From Candidatus Poseidoniales archaeon (lineage in GTDB: Archaea; Thermoplasmatota; Poseidoniia; Poseidoniales; Poseidoniaceae), in NCBI GenBank assembly GCA_009887135.1, contig QXYA01000132.1, positions 1-6,140 on the forward strand: 6,140 bases of DNA. Direction: 5' to 3'. The translations under genes were made by a program, and so were the position numbers. How positions within the stretch are numbered: position 1 is the first letter of the stretch; each line of letters begins with the position of its first letter. Positions 1 to 5,809 of this stretch are shown here, one piece after another. The notes below the pieces were generated by a model that worked only from the letters and a program-made list of their open reading frames with translations, did no database searches and was not told where the DNA came from.

Positions 1-1
1 A

Positions 2-373
2 TTTTCACAATGGTGGGCGGCTCAACATGGACGACAATACTTGATTTTAGCAACTACATTTGGTGCCCTAACAGTTCTTTTCTTAGCAGGAGTGAGTCAA
101 TTGCTCTTCCTGCAAGAAATGGATCCCTTTTCCGAATATACAGGTCTGGCAATCGGCATTCTTGTGCTATCAGCGCTTGGCCTCGTTGTCATTACTCCAG
201 AATTCTTGGTTTTCAAAGGTCATGCAAGCACACTTGACGAATTGTATGACATTCAAAGTACTGCAGAATTGAAGCGACGTCGCTCGGAAGGAGAACGCTC
301 AGCAACAGTGCTCGGAGCAGGACATGAACAACGCTGGAACGCATTCCTTCAAGAACGAGGCCTTCGACGCTGA
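2..373 (+). CDS. C-terminal part of an unrecognised two-helix membrane protein (5' end outside window)
   Basis: The frame is open from the first bases of the window to the TGA at 371-373, giving 123 residues and no obvious start, so the gene begins upstream. A TTG at 41 could be a start, but the residues before it (FSQWWAAQHGRQY) read naturally into the first helix. Two hydrophobic segments are visible, at about residues 14-36 and 48-66 of the fragment. They are followed by a hydrophilic tail of about 55 residues rich in Arg and Glu (AELKRRRSEGER), which by the positive-inside rule should lie in the cytoplasm. I do not recognise the family and assign no function. The stop is 5 bases before the signal peptidase start on the same strand, so the two are probably co-transcribed and this protein may serve the same membrane process. 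Reality of the coding frame is fairly sure; function is unknown. Confidence 0.7.
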   Translation, partial: FSQWWAAQHGRQYLILATTFGALTVLFLAGVSQLLFLQEMDPFSEYTGLAIGILVLSALGLVVITPEFLVFKGHASTLDELYDIQSTAELKRRRSEGERSATVLGAGHEQRWNAFLQERGLRR

Positions 374-378
374 GACAG

Positions 379-1380
379 GTGGAACGTTTGGAAGAGACCA
401 GTTCGGTACAACTTCTTATTCGAGAAGTTCTGCTTGCTGGTGGCATGATTGTCATTCTCATCTTCGCTCTTTATGCACATACAGGCTCAATGCCGCCTCT
501 TGTTGTTGTTGAATCCTCCAGCATGATTCATGCTGAAGAGGGCGAAGTTGGGAGCATCGATGCAGGGGATTTAGTTCTCGTCCATGATACATCGATTGAT
601 TCCTTGGTGACGTTTGCAGAAGCAACAGACAAATCGCATCGCAATTATGGATATGAATCGCATGGTATGGAAGGTGACGTGGTCATTTACAAGAAAAATG
701 GAGAAGCGACAACGCCGATTATTCACCGAGCCATTCTACGTGTGATCCCAAATGAAGCGGTCCAAGCAGTCAATGAGAGTGAATGTTCAAATGGGGCTTC
801 CTATGATTCAGAATGGATTGTTGACGGACAACCTGGGGCTTGCGTCTACACGTGGGACGTTCCTGGAACAAACGTGAGTAACGTTACCTCGGTTACTCTT
901 GCATTTGATGGCGTTCAATCCGGCTACTACAACTGTGATAGAATGGTTCATGCTGGAGTAGAAGAATATCTCATGATTTACGAATGGGTCCCATCACATT
1001 CGGGCTTGTTGACCCTTGGTGATGCAAACCAATGTTCAGTCGATCAAGGTGCTGCAGCAGTAAATGGATCTTCAGGTCTGAGAACGAACGATGGATCAAC
1101 CCTCGGCCCTGTCCGAGAATCATGGATTGTTGGCAGAGCTGGTGGAGAAATCCCATGGCTTGGTTCAGTTAAATTGATGGTCAGTGGAACGGGACCGGGA
1201 TTGGAATATGTCCCATCCTCGTCCTTGCTCTACCTCTTCCTATGCATTGGAGGCATACTACTGATGCCAATCATCATCGAACCGATTGTCCGTAAGTTGT
1301 TCATGTCTTCACCAGAATACGTTCAAGCGAAACAAGAACAAGGATTACTTATCGCTCTTGGAATATCTGAAGAGGAATAA
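379..1380 (+). CDS. Archaeal type I signal peptidase (S26B family) with an extracytoplasmic insertion
   Basis: This serine protease would cleave signal peptides from Sec-exported proteins on the outer face of the membrane. The GTG start at 379 gives 333 residues; no ATG, GTG or TTG lies upstream in the open frame. A membrane helix at about 18-33 precedes the catalytic domain. The nucleophile box is ESSSMIH (Ser48-Met49), followed by GDLVLVHD (63-70), GDVVIYKK (99-106) and IIHRAI, whose His116 replaces the bacterial Lys as general base, as in archaeal and ER (Sec11) enzymes. The acidic box LLTLGDAN...VD supplies Asp215 and Asp222, and the closing motif GRAGGEIPWLG follows. A second helix lies at about 281-303, with a cytoplasmic tail of about 30 residues. 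At 333 residues it is longer than simple archaeal homologues; about 85 extra residues (121-205) separate the His and Asp boxes. No good Shine-Dalgarno sequence precedes the start. Family assignment is firm. Confidence 0.9.
   Translation: MERLEETSSVQLLIREVLLAGGMIVILIFALYAHTGSMPPLVVVESSSMIHAEEGEVGSIDAGDLVLVHDTSIDSLVTFAEATDKSHRNYGYESHGMEGDVVIYKKNGEATTPIIHRAILRVIPNEAVQAVNESECSNGASYDSEWIVDGQPGACVYTWDVPGTNVSNVTSVTLAFDGVQSGYYNCDRMVHAGVEEYLMIYEWVPSHSGLLTLGDANQCSVDQGAAAVNGSSGLRTNDGSTLGPVRESWIVGRAGGEIPWLGSVKLMVSGTGPGLEYVPSSSLLYLFLCIGGILLMPIIIEPIVRKLFMSSPEYVQAKQEQGLLIALGISEEE
739..993 (+). other. Insertion between the His and Asp boxes of the signal peptidase
   Basis: This stretch encodes residues 121-205 of the signal peptidase. 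In short archaeal S26B enzymes the catalytic His box runs on closely to the acidic GD box; here about 85 residues intervene. It holds three cysteines (136, 155, 186), with a fourth at 219 beside the acidic box, and sequons at Asn132, Asn165 and Asn168, with another just beyond at Asn229. The pattern (paired cysteines, many Ser/Thr/Val/Tyr, WDVPGTNVS) suggests an all-beta extracytoplasmic subdomain that could be disulfide-bonded and glycosylated. The boundaries are estimated by eye from the motif positions. Confidence 0.5.
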
Positions 1381-1977
1381 TCATTCTTCGCTGTCACTTG
1401 TTTGCTTTTTTGATGACAGATGTCGTTCTGCTGAGTGAATACTCAACTTTGTTAGGAGCAGGAGTTCTTGGGCATAATCAAGGTTAGATTGTTCAAGATA
1501 GCGTTCAACACTGGCCTTTGAACGACGAATTGTTGCGAGACGTTGTTCCGAACTTTTTGGTCGTATTTCTTCCCCGCGTTGTTCCATGAGCCATTCTTCA
1601 AGGAGTGCTTGTCCCCATTCAGGGGCTCTGAATCGTGCTGACAATGTGATTTCAGCATGGCGATGGCGAAACCGAACACTCGAATCTCTTGTTCTCGAGG
1701 CTTGAATTGAACCAGGATTCCACTGATCGAACGGTATGTGAAGATGATTTTTACATTGTAGATGGCCTGTTTGATCGATTGTTCCATCAATAATAAGTGC
1801 TCCACGTTGCAATCGAACAAAGGCTTGGACGATATCATCTTCAATTAGCCATTCAGCAATCTGAATTGCTTGTTGACCCCACTTGTCATTGGTCCATGTT
1901 TCAATGGCGTTACGGTGGAGCATAACACGACCTTGTGGCACCCATTCATGAACCTTCACATTCAAGAGAAGGTGCAT
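1381..1977 (-). CDS. Unrecognised soluble protein, 198 residues
   Basis: The minus-strand frame runs from ATG at 1977-1975 to TGA at 1383-1381 with no interruption. No alternative start codon occurs upstream in frame. I do not recognise the family. There is no signal peptide or membrane helix, so it should be cytoplasmic. The N-terminal two thirds look like a mixed alpha/beta domain with several Trp residues (VHEWVP, TWTNDKWG, AEWLIEDD, FDQWNPG, PEWGQALLEEW) and a GALIIDGTID strand pair. The last third (from about residue 137) is charged and predicted helical (RLATIRRSKASVERYL, YAQELLLLTK) and ends in a polar Ser/Lys/Glu tail. A second open frame on this strand inside the same region is taken to be a shadow. 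The gene converges on the signal peptidase with no base between the stop codons and diverges from the site-2 protease, so its own promoter must overlap that gene. Coding status likely; function unknown. Confidence 0.7.
   Translation of the reverse strand: MHLLLNVKVHEWVPQGRVMLHRNAIETWTNDKWGQQAIQIAEWLIEDDIVQAFVRLQRGALIIDGTIDQTGHLQCKNHLHIPFDQWNPGSIQASRTRDSSVRFRHRHAEITLSARFRAPEWGQALLEEWLMEQRGEEIRPKSSEQRLATIRRSKASVERYLEQSNLDYAQELLLLTKLSIHSAERHLSSKKQTSDSEE
1406..1411 (+). terminator. T-run that could end signal peptidase transcription
   Basis: A run of six T residues on the plus strand lies 26 bases after the signal peptidase stop, in a T-rich surround (TTTGCTTTTTTG). Archaeal RNA polymerase can terminate at such T-tracts without a hairpin. 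It lies inside the end of the converging gene, where it encodes a Lys-Lys pair, so it may only reflect codon content. Confidence 0.25.
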
Positions 1978-1987
1978 TGATTGAAAT

Positions 1988-1992
1988 GGAGG
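1988..1992 (+). promoter_or_regulatory. Shine-Dalgarno sequence GGAGG that points to TTG 1999 as start
   Basis: GGAGG stands 6 bases before the TTG at 1999, an ideal ribosome-binding spacing. It lies inside the frame if the first possible TTG (1981) is used, and it is too far (18 bases) from the first in-frame ATG (2011). It is therefore the main argument for the start chosen for the site-2 protease. Confidence 0.5.
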
Positions 1993-1998
1993 CAGGGG

Positions 1999-3468
1999 TT
2001 GGCAAGACTGATGGCAGCGTCATGGGGTGCGGTTAATTTCGATTGGCGCATCATCCCATTGCTCATTTTTGCTTGGTATCTGCTCCTTAAAAAATGGGAG
2101 CGGGATGGGAAACTCGACGAATGGAATGCAACCAGAGTGTTTGGTTTTGTACTCATGGTTCGAACGAAGCGAGGGCTTGATTTACTCGAAAAGGTTGCTA
2201 AACCAAGAAAATTCTGGCGTTTCTATGGAGAGGTCTCCCTTTGGGTGTGCAATATTGCAATGCTTGGTGTGGCACTTCTTGTCATTCTTGCGTTCATTAC
2301 TTCTATCTTCAACCCAATCGATACCCCCCCGCCATCTGCAAGTGAATTGGTTGCTATACCAGGATTGAATCCAATGATCCCGCTTTGGTGGGGATTGATC
2401 GGTTTCATCGTTGCACTTGTCATTCACGAATTTGGACATGGCCTCCTTGCCCGAGGTCATGGAATGAGAATTCGTTCGTTTGGTTTGCTGCAACTTGGCC
2501 CACTTCCACTTGGAGCATTTGCAGAACCTCAGGCTGAAGAATTGTTCAAGGCTCCACGAAAAGAGCGACAACGGATGTTTGCTGCTGGACCTGCAACAAA
2601 CCTGTTTGCTGCTTTTGCAATTCTTCTCCTCCTTGGTGGACTCGCAGCTCAATTTTCAACAAATGATGAAACAATACACGTTCGAGGCATCATCAAAGAC
2701 CAACCAGCAGATGTTGCAGGAATGGAGCCATGGGACATCATCACTACAATCAATGGTACTGAAGTCGTAGGCCTTGATGGATTTAGAACGCTCATGGACG
2801 AGCACAAAGCAGGGGAGAACATCACGCTTGGTGTTCTTCACAATAACGGCATTGCCGAGAACCTAACGATTACGTTAGGTGATAAATACGAACATTATCT
2901 CTCTGAAGGGTTTGCAAAGTCCGATTTAGAACTTCTTGAAATTGAGCCTGGTGATGCGTTCTTAGGTGTAGAAGGAATGGCCCAGAACACTGCAGGAATC
3001 GATCGAATTGCAGGCCCACTTTCTCCGAATCAAGATTATACACTGCTTCAACGAACACTTCTAACACCAATCCATGTCATTCAGGTCATGATTTTGCCGT
3101 TTGAATCTCAAGGTGTAGCGATGGCGCCTGCAGAAGAGGCTATGCTTGAAACAGATGATGGATGGATAAGCAGCCTGCTTGGAAAGGAAGGACTTCTGTT
3201 CATGGTCAATCTCTTATTCTGGGTCATGTGGGTTAACATTCTTCTTGGATTTACGAACCTCATCCCGATGGTTCCATTCGATGGAGGACACATGTTCAAG
3301 GATATGGTTCACGCTGGATTAACTCGCTTTAGGGCAGTTGGACGGAAACTCAAATTATGGAATTTCCATCCAATGTGGATTGATCACTGGTCAAGAAAAG
3401 CAAGCAGTATCTCATCATTACTGATTTTATTCGCACTCTTGTTTACAATTTTCATTCCATACTTCTAG
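1999..3468 (+). CDS. Site-2-type intramembrane zinc metalloprotease (M50 family) with PDZ-like domain
   Basis: The protein should cut transmembrane segments of substrate proteins within the membrane, as in regulated intramembrane proteolysis or clearance of signal-peptide remnants; its substrate is unknown. From TTG 1999 it is 489 residues. Hydrophobic segments lie at about 16-30, 80-104, 127-147, 198-217, 399-422 and 471-487. The third carries the zinc motif HEFGH (143-147). The third zinc ligand is in NLIPMVPFDGGH (Asn420, Pro423, Asp428). GPATN at 197-201 is typical of the family. Between helices four and five sits a PDZ-like domain (about 226-290: VRGIIKDQPADVAGMEPWDIITTINGTEV), then an extracytoplasmic stretch of about 100 residues. 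The start is uncertain: TTG 1981 (495 residues) and ATG 2011 are possible, but only 1999 has a well-spaced GGAGG. All key residues are present, so it should be active. It diverges from the unknown 198-residue gene. Confidence 0.88.
   Translation: MARLMAASWGAVNFDWRIIPLLIFAWYLLLKKWERDGKLDEWNATRVFGFVLMVRTKRGLDLLEKVAKPRKFWRFYGEVSLWVCNIAMLGVALLVILAFITSIFNPIDTPPPSASELVAIPGLNPMIPLWWGLIGFIVALVIHEFGHGLLARGHGMRIRSFGLLQLGPLPLGAFAEPQAEELFKAPRKERQRMFAAGPATNLFAAFAILLLLGGLAAQFSTNDETIHVRGIIKDQPADVAGMEPWDIITTINGTEVVGLDGFRTLMDEHKAGENITLGVLHNNGIAENLTITLGDKYEHYLSEGFAKSDLELLEIEPGDAFLGVEGMAQNTAGIDRIAGPLSPNQDYTLLQRTLLTPIHVIQVMILPFESQGVAMAPAEEAMLETDDGWISSLLGKEGLLFMVNLLFWVMWVNILLGFTNLIPMVPFDGGHMFKDMVHAGLTRFRAVGRKLKLWNFHPMWIDHWSRKASSISSLLILFALLFTIFIPYF
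2324..2330 (+). repeat. C7 homopolymer in the site-2 protease gene
   Basis: Seven consecutive C residues encode a Pro-Pro-Pro turn between the second and third hydrophobic segments. The frame is intact here, as shown by HEFGH downstream. A one-base slip at this run would remove the catalytic motif. Confidence 0.6.
2861..2880. repeat. Perfect 8-bp inverted repeat with 4-base loop inside the protease gene
   Basis: ACCTAACG and CGTTAGGT flank ATTA, forming a perfect short hairpin in the coding sequence for NLTITLGD. A stem of this size is expected about by chance once in a window this long, and no T-run follows, so I attach no function to it. Confidence 0.4.
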
Positions 3469-3476
3469 AATGAAAC

Positions 3477-4097
3477 TCAGGCCGATCGCCTACGTAGGAG
3501 CTCTTCGATAACCGATGGTTTGGTTATTTGCGGTTGTTCGAATTCAATTCGGCCTTGGAGGAAACCAAGAGAAGGGGAGGATGCATCTTGTTGACAAACA
3601 ATTTCAATGAATTCATTGAGCGGCATTCCCTGTTCCCAATCGATGAATGCACGTCCATTCCTTGTTCGTGGCAACGATGGTATTCGCCGAGCAAGTACAC
3701 CTAAGTTTCCACGAAGTGTTGAGGTTTCAACACGGAAAATCCTCCATGAATCACCACGAACGCCCTTCAATCGATGAGCATAGAGTGGCATAAGACCGCA
3801 ACGATCGCCTTCATACACCAATGCGTTGTATTGGTCAAGTGTCCTACCACTGAGATACAATTTCCTCGGCTTCGTTGTTTTGACTTCTATTGGAAAGCAT
3901 ATGTCTCCACGAAGGACAAGAAGATCTCCACTGCCTTCAATACCTGAACCAGCAGCTCGAACAACCAAAAAAGGCCGGTTTTGAACCATCCTCATCCGTT
4001 CTTTTTCTTCAACAGAGCATGACCGGATTACTGCCTCGACTCCAGCAGGAATCCCTGCCAAAACGTGGCGTAATTCTCGCTCGTATTGGCTTGACAT
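3477..4097 (-). CDS. hjc: Hjc-type archaeal Holliday junction resolvase with C-terminal extension
   Basis: Hjc is a dimeric nuclease that cuts four-way DNA junctions during recombination and fork repair. The ATG at 4097 gives 206 residues. The nuclease core fits Hjc: an N-terminal helix with Glu6/Glu8 (SSQYERELRHVL), then VVRAAGSG (45-52), GDLLV with Asp58, and the PD-(D/E)XK metal site IEVKTTK with Glu71 and Lys73, followed by KLYL (79-82). A 20-30 residue stretch between the first helix and VVRAAGS is somewhat longer than usual. Archaeal Hjc is normally about 120-140 residues; here some 90-100 residues follow the core, with a positively charged part (LARRIPSLPRTRNG) and a C-terminal helix (VIEELLRRR). 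The extension could bind DNA or a partner. It diverges from the RNase-H-fold gene and converges on the protease gene, with 8 bases between the stops. Another PD-(D/E)XK nuclease role is possible but less likely. Confidence 0.8.
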   Translation of the reverse strand: MSSQYERELRHVLAGIPAGVEAVIRSCSVEEKERMRMVQNRPFLVVRAAGSGIEGSGDLLVLRGDICFPIEVKTTKPRKLYLSGRTLDQYNALVYEGDRCGLMPLYAHRLKGVRGDSWRIFRVETSTLRGNLGVLARRIPSLPRTRNGRAFIDWEQGMPLNEFIEIVCQQDASSPSLGFLQGRIEFEQPQITKPSVIEELLRRRSA

Positions 4098-4120
4098 AGT
4101 TCTACATCAATGTCAGCCGC

Positions 4121-4130
4121 CTTTATTGAC
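4121..4130 (-). promoter_or_regulatory. TATA-like box for the hjc-like gene
   Basis: On the minus strand this reads GTCAATAAAG and lies 24-33 bases upstream of the ATG at 4097. Archaeal TATA boxes sit about 25 bases before the transcription start, so the transcript would begin at or just before the ATG and be leaderless. No Shine-Dalgarno sequence is present, in agreement. Confidence 0.4.
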
Positions 4131-4183
4131 TTCGGTCATTTTACGACAAATGTAGAGTGATTGTTGTTTTTACTTTTCATCGG

Positions 4184-4192
4184 ATAATTAAA
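4184..4192 (+). promoter_or_regulatory. TATA-like box for the RNase-H-fold gene
   Basis: ATAATTAAA is the most AT-rich short element upstream of the GTG at 4217. Its centre lies about 29 bases before that codon, so a transcript would start close to the GTG and be leaderless or nearly so. This supports GTG 4217 rather than any start further upstream. It was found by eye and position, not by a scored matrix. Confidence 0.4.
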
Positions 4193-4216
4193 GGACGTTG
4201 ATGGCGAGAACAGCCT

Positions 4217-4960
4217 GTGCAGAAGATTGTTGTGAGGACTGAAAACTTTCAGTTGGCATACCGCGTGATGCATCTTCTACGGGAACGAAAGATCGATGTT
4301 GAGCAACGCTCAATCGATGACCCTCTTCCACATCGAGACTCAATTTGGATTGGAACTCCCCAAGAAGTTGCATACCGTCAGCATGAAGGTCGACCGATTG
4401 CGGCTCAACTTGAATCGATCGATGAAATGATTGAAGAAGCCATTTTTGCTTTACGTAGTCCAAAACAAACACATCGTCTCATCATCGGCCTCGATACAGG
4501 ACCAAGACCTGGATTGGCATGGCTTGCCGATGGGGTTTTAATCGATACTATTCAAACAGAATCAATTGAAGAATGTCTTACCAGAATCGAGGCTTTACTG
4601 CAACATCAATCGTTTCAGCACCTCCTTTTCAGATTGGGCAACGGTTCACCATCTCATCGAGACCGGCTCGTAAATGCACTTCTCCTCAAGGGTTATTCTG
4701 TTGAATTGGTCAAAGAAAACAAGACTTCTCGTGGGCTTAACAGGCAGCAACATGGTGTAGCAGCAGTCCGAATTGCTACGTTATCTGGACGCCAAGTCTG
4801 GGAAATGACTGAGATTGATCCAAGCGAAGGGGAGTTGAGAGATATTCAACGTATCAGTCGGAATAAGAGCAATGGCAGAGTAACGATTCCAACAGAACTC
4901 GCTCGAAGAGTAGCGAGAGGTGAAGTGACAATTGAACAAGCGATTGAACAAATCATCTGA
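4217..4960 (+). CDS. Protein with RuvC/YqgF-like RNase H fold, possible nuclease
   Basis: The likely start is GTG 4217; an in-frame TGA at 4199-4201 blocks extension. It gives 247 residues, soluble. Residues 1-85 form a small alpha/beta domain I do not recognise (KIVVRTENFQLAYRVMHLL). From about 86 the order matches the RuvC/YqgF RNase H superfamily: first strand LIIGLDTGPRPGLAW with Asp93; LLFRLGNGSP (136-145); strand plus acidic motif VELVKENKTSR with Glu167, resembling the DER-x-T motif of YqgF; then QQHGVAAVRIA, where His179 stands in place of the usual last Asp. A C-terminal part (NGRVTIPTELARRVARGEVT) is basic and helical, perhaps for nucleic acid contact. Fold assignment is moderately sure; enzymatic activity is inferred. 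By its neighbour, the Hjc-like gene, it may work on DNA junctions, but a role on RNA or as an inactive scaffold is possible. Its end overlaps the converging cyclase gene by 8 bases. Confidence 0.7.
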   Translation: MQKIVVRTENFQLAYRVMHLLRERKIDVEQRSIDDPLPHRDSIWIGTPQEVAYRQHEGRPIAAQLESIDEMIEEAIFALRSPKQTHRLIIGLDTGPRPGLAWLADGVLIDTIQTESIEECLTRIEALLQHQSFQHLLFRLGNGSPSHRDRLVNALLLKGYSVELVKENKTSRGLNRQQHGVAAVRIATLSGRQVWEMTEIDPSEGELRDIQRISRNKSNGRVTIPTELARRVARGEVTIEQAIEQII

Positions 4961-5801
4961 TTCGAACACGATATCGTTCACGCCCATTGGCATAAAGAAC
5001 AATACTTCCAGTTGAAGAAACTGCGATTGAAACTCCGTCTGAGAGTTGAGAGATCGCTCGAGCGGCAAGGTGGCGACCACCTTCTCCTGATTTTGGAGAA
5101 AGGCCTGCAGGAACCTGAATGTACCGACCTGCATCACTTGCGATGCCTTCTCGATTGAATAAAATCGCTCCATCAAGCCAAGCAAATTCAGCCATAGTCT
5201 CATGATTCTCTCGATTTCGAACATCTCTTTTTGAGACACTGTGTCCCTTAAATGGATTCAAAACCATCGAAGTAGAATGGCCTCGCATCTTCTGAATGTT
5301 CCCTATTGCAAATAGCGCTCCAACAGCAGAACCTTCTCGACCACGTGTTCCAACTGCTCGTGATAGTTCGACCATACGCATCAATACGTCCAATTCAATG
5401 GATTGTTCCTCTGCAATAGATGCGAGCCTTCCCGCTCCCAACATGGCTGAATCAACAACAAGAACACCATCGATTGGTTCTGCCATTACAATAAGTAATC
5501 GTCCACCCTTTGCAACCCATCGTTCACCCATCCCTTGTAAGACTAAATCATACAACTCGTTGAGAACTGAGAGACCTTTTGAGGACAGCCCTTCTTCCAA
5601 AACCTGTGCATCAATTTGATGCTCTATCAAAGCATCTCTTACACGATTCAGGCTCGTCATAACACGTAAAGGCACATTCTTTGGAAGAACTGGGACGATG
5701 GATCGGACTTTCCGGCTGTCATTTGAAACCATTAATACGGCATCAAATGCAAATTTGCTTGATTCTAAAGCAACGCTAACCATGCGAGGTAGGTCGCTCA
5801 T
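4953..5801 (-). CDS. dacZ: DacZ-like diadenylate cyclase (cyclic-di-AMP synthase), DisA_N domain
   Basis: This enzyme would join two ATP into the second messenger c-di-AMP, linked in archaea to osmotic balance. From ATG 5801 it is 282 residues, soluble. The N-terminal half (MVSVALESSKFAFDAVLMVSN...) looks like the alpha/beta domain that precedes the cyclase domain in archaeal DacZ. The DisA_N domain follows: VGTRGREGSAVGALFAIG (about 150-167), VLNPFKGH (180-187), the DGA motif in LDGAILF (Asp210-Gly-Ala), GRYIQVPAGLSP, then GGRHLAARAIS (from 241), and the closing strands VSIAVSSTGSIVLYANG. DGA is intact, but the usual RHR reads RHL (243-245). A TTG start at 5831 would add 10 residues and overlap the upstream gene; ATG 5801 is preferred because GAGG lies 8 bases before it. 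It is the second gene of an apparent operon after the macro-domain gene. Its stop overlaps the converging gene. Confidence 0.85.
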   Translation of the reverse strand: MSDLPRMVSVALESSKFAFDAVLMVSNDSRKVRSIVPVLPKNVPLRVMTSLNRVRDALIEHQIDAQVLEEGLSSKGLSVLNELYDLVLQGMGERWVAKGGRLLIVMAEPIDGVLVVDSAMLGAGRLASIAEEQSIELDVLMRMVELSRAVGTRGREGSAVGALFAIGNIQKMRGHSTSMVLNPFKGHSVSKRDVRNRENHETMAEFAWLDGAILFNREGIASDAGRYIQVPAGLSPKSGEGGRHLAARAISQLSDGVSIAVSSTGSIVLYANGRERYRVRIR

Positions 5802-5809
5802 CGCTTCAT

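Larger units (their letters stand above)
4098..4216. promoter_or_regulatory. Divergent intergenic region between the two junction/nuclease genes
   Basis: These 119 bases are the only sizeable non-coding stretch in the window. They are AT-rich with T-runs (TTGTTGTTTTTAC) and contain a TATA-like element for each direction (listed separately). No tRNA, riboswitch or convincing operator palindrome is visible. Confidence 0.55.

Noticed and set aside
876..898. GAGTAAC / GTTACTC inverted repeat in the signal peptidase gene
   Set aside because: A short stem inside coding sequence with no T-run or context; likely chance.
1452..1844. Second minus-strand open frame (130 codons) inside the unknown 198-residue gene
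   Set aside because: The longer frame fills the space between neighbours exactly and has a more protein-like composition; no evidence supports nested coding.
2182..2652. Long minus-strand open frame (156 codons) opposite the site-2 protease
   Set aside because: It lies wholly within the HEFGH-containing gene, is rich in Lys/Ser/Cys without domain character, and is explained as an antisense shadow.
4101..4156. Inverted 7-mers TCTACAT (4101-4107) and ATGTAGA (4150-4156) in the divergent region
   Set aside because: A 7-base match in a 119-base region has a substantial chance of arising at random, and the 42-base gap gives no helical-phase argument for an operator.
4201..4242. Thirteen-codon ATG frame (MARTACAEDCCED) overlapping the GTG start at 4217
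   Set aside because: Tempting as a Cys-rich leader peptide, but its ATG lies at or before the transcription start implied by the TATA-like box, and a frame this short is expected by chance.
4781..5239. Minus-strand open frame of 152 codons across the end of the RNase-H-fold gene and start of the cyclase 3' region
   Set aside because: It overlaps two well-supported genes in other frames and shows no recognisable motif.
5296..5619. Plus-strand open frame of 107 codons
   Set aside because: It is antisense to the conserved cyclase gene; its Ser/Thr/Pro-rich translation is typical of a shadow frame.
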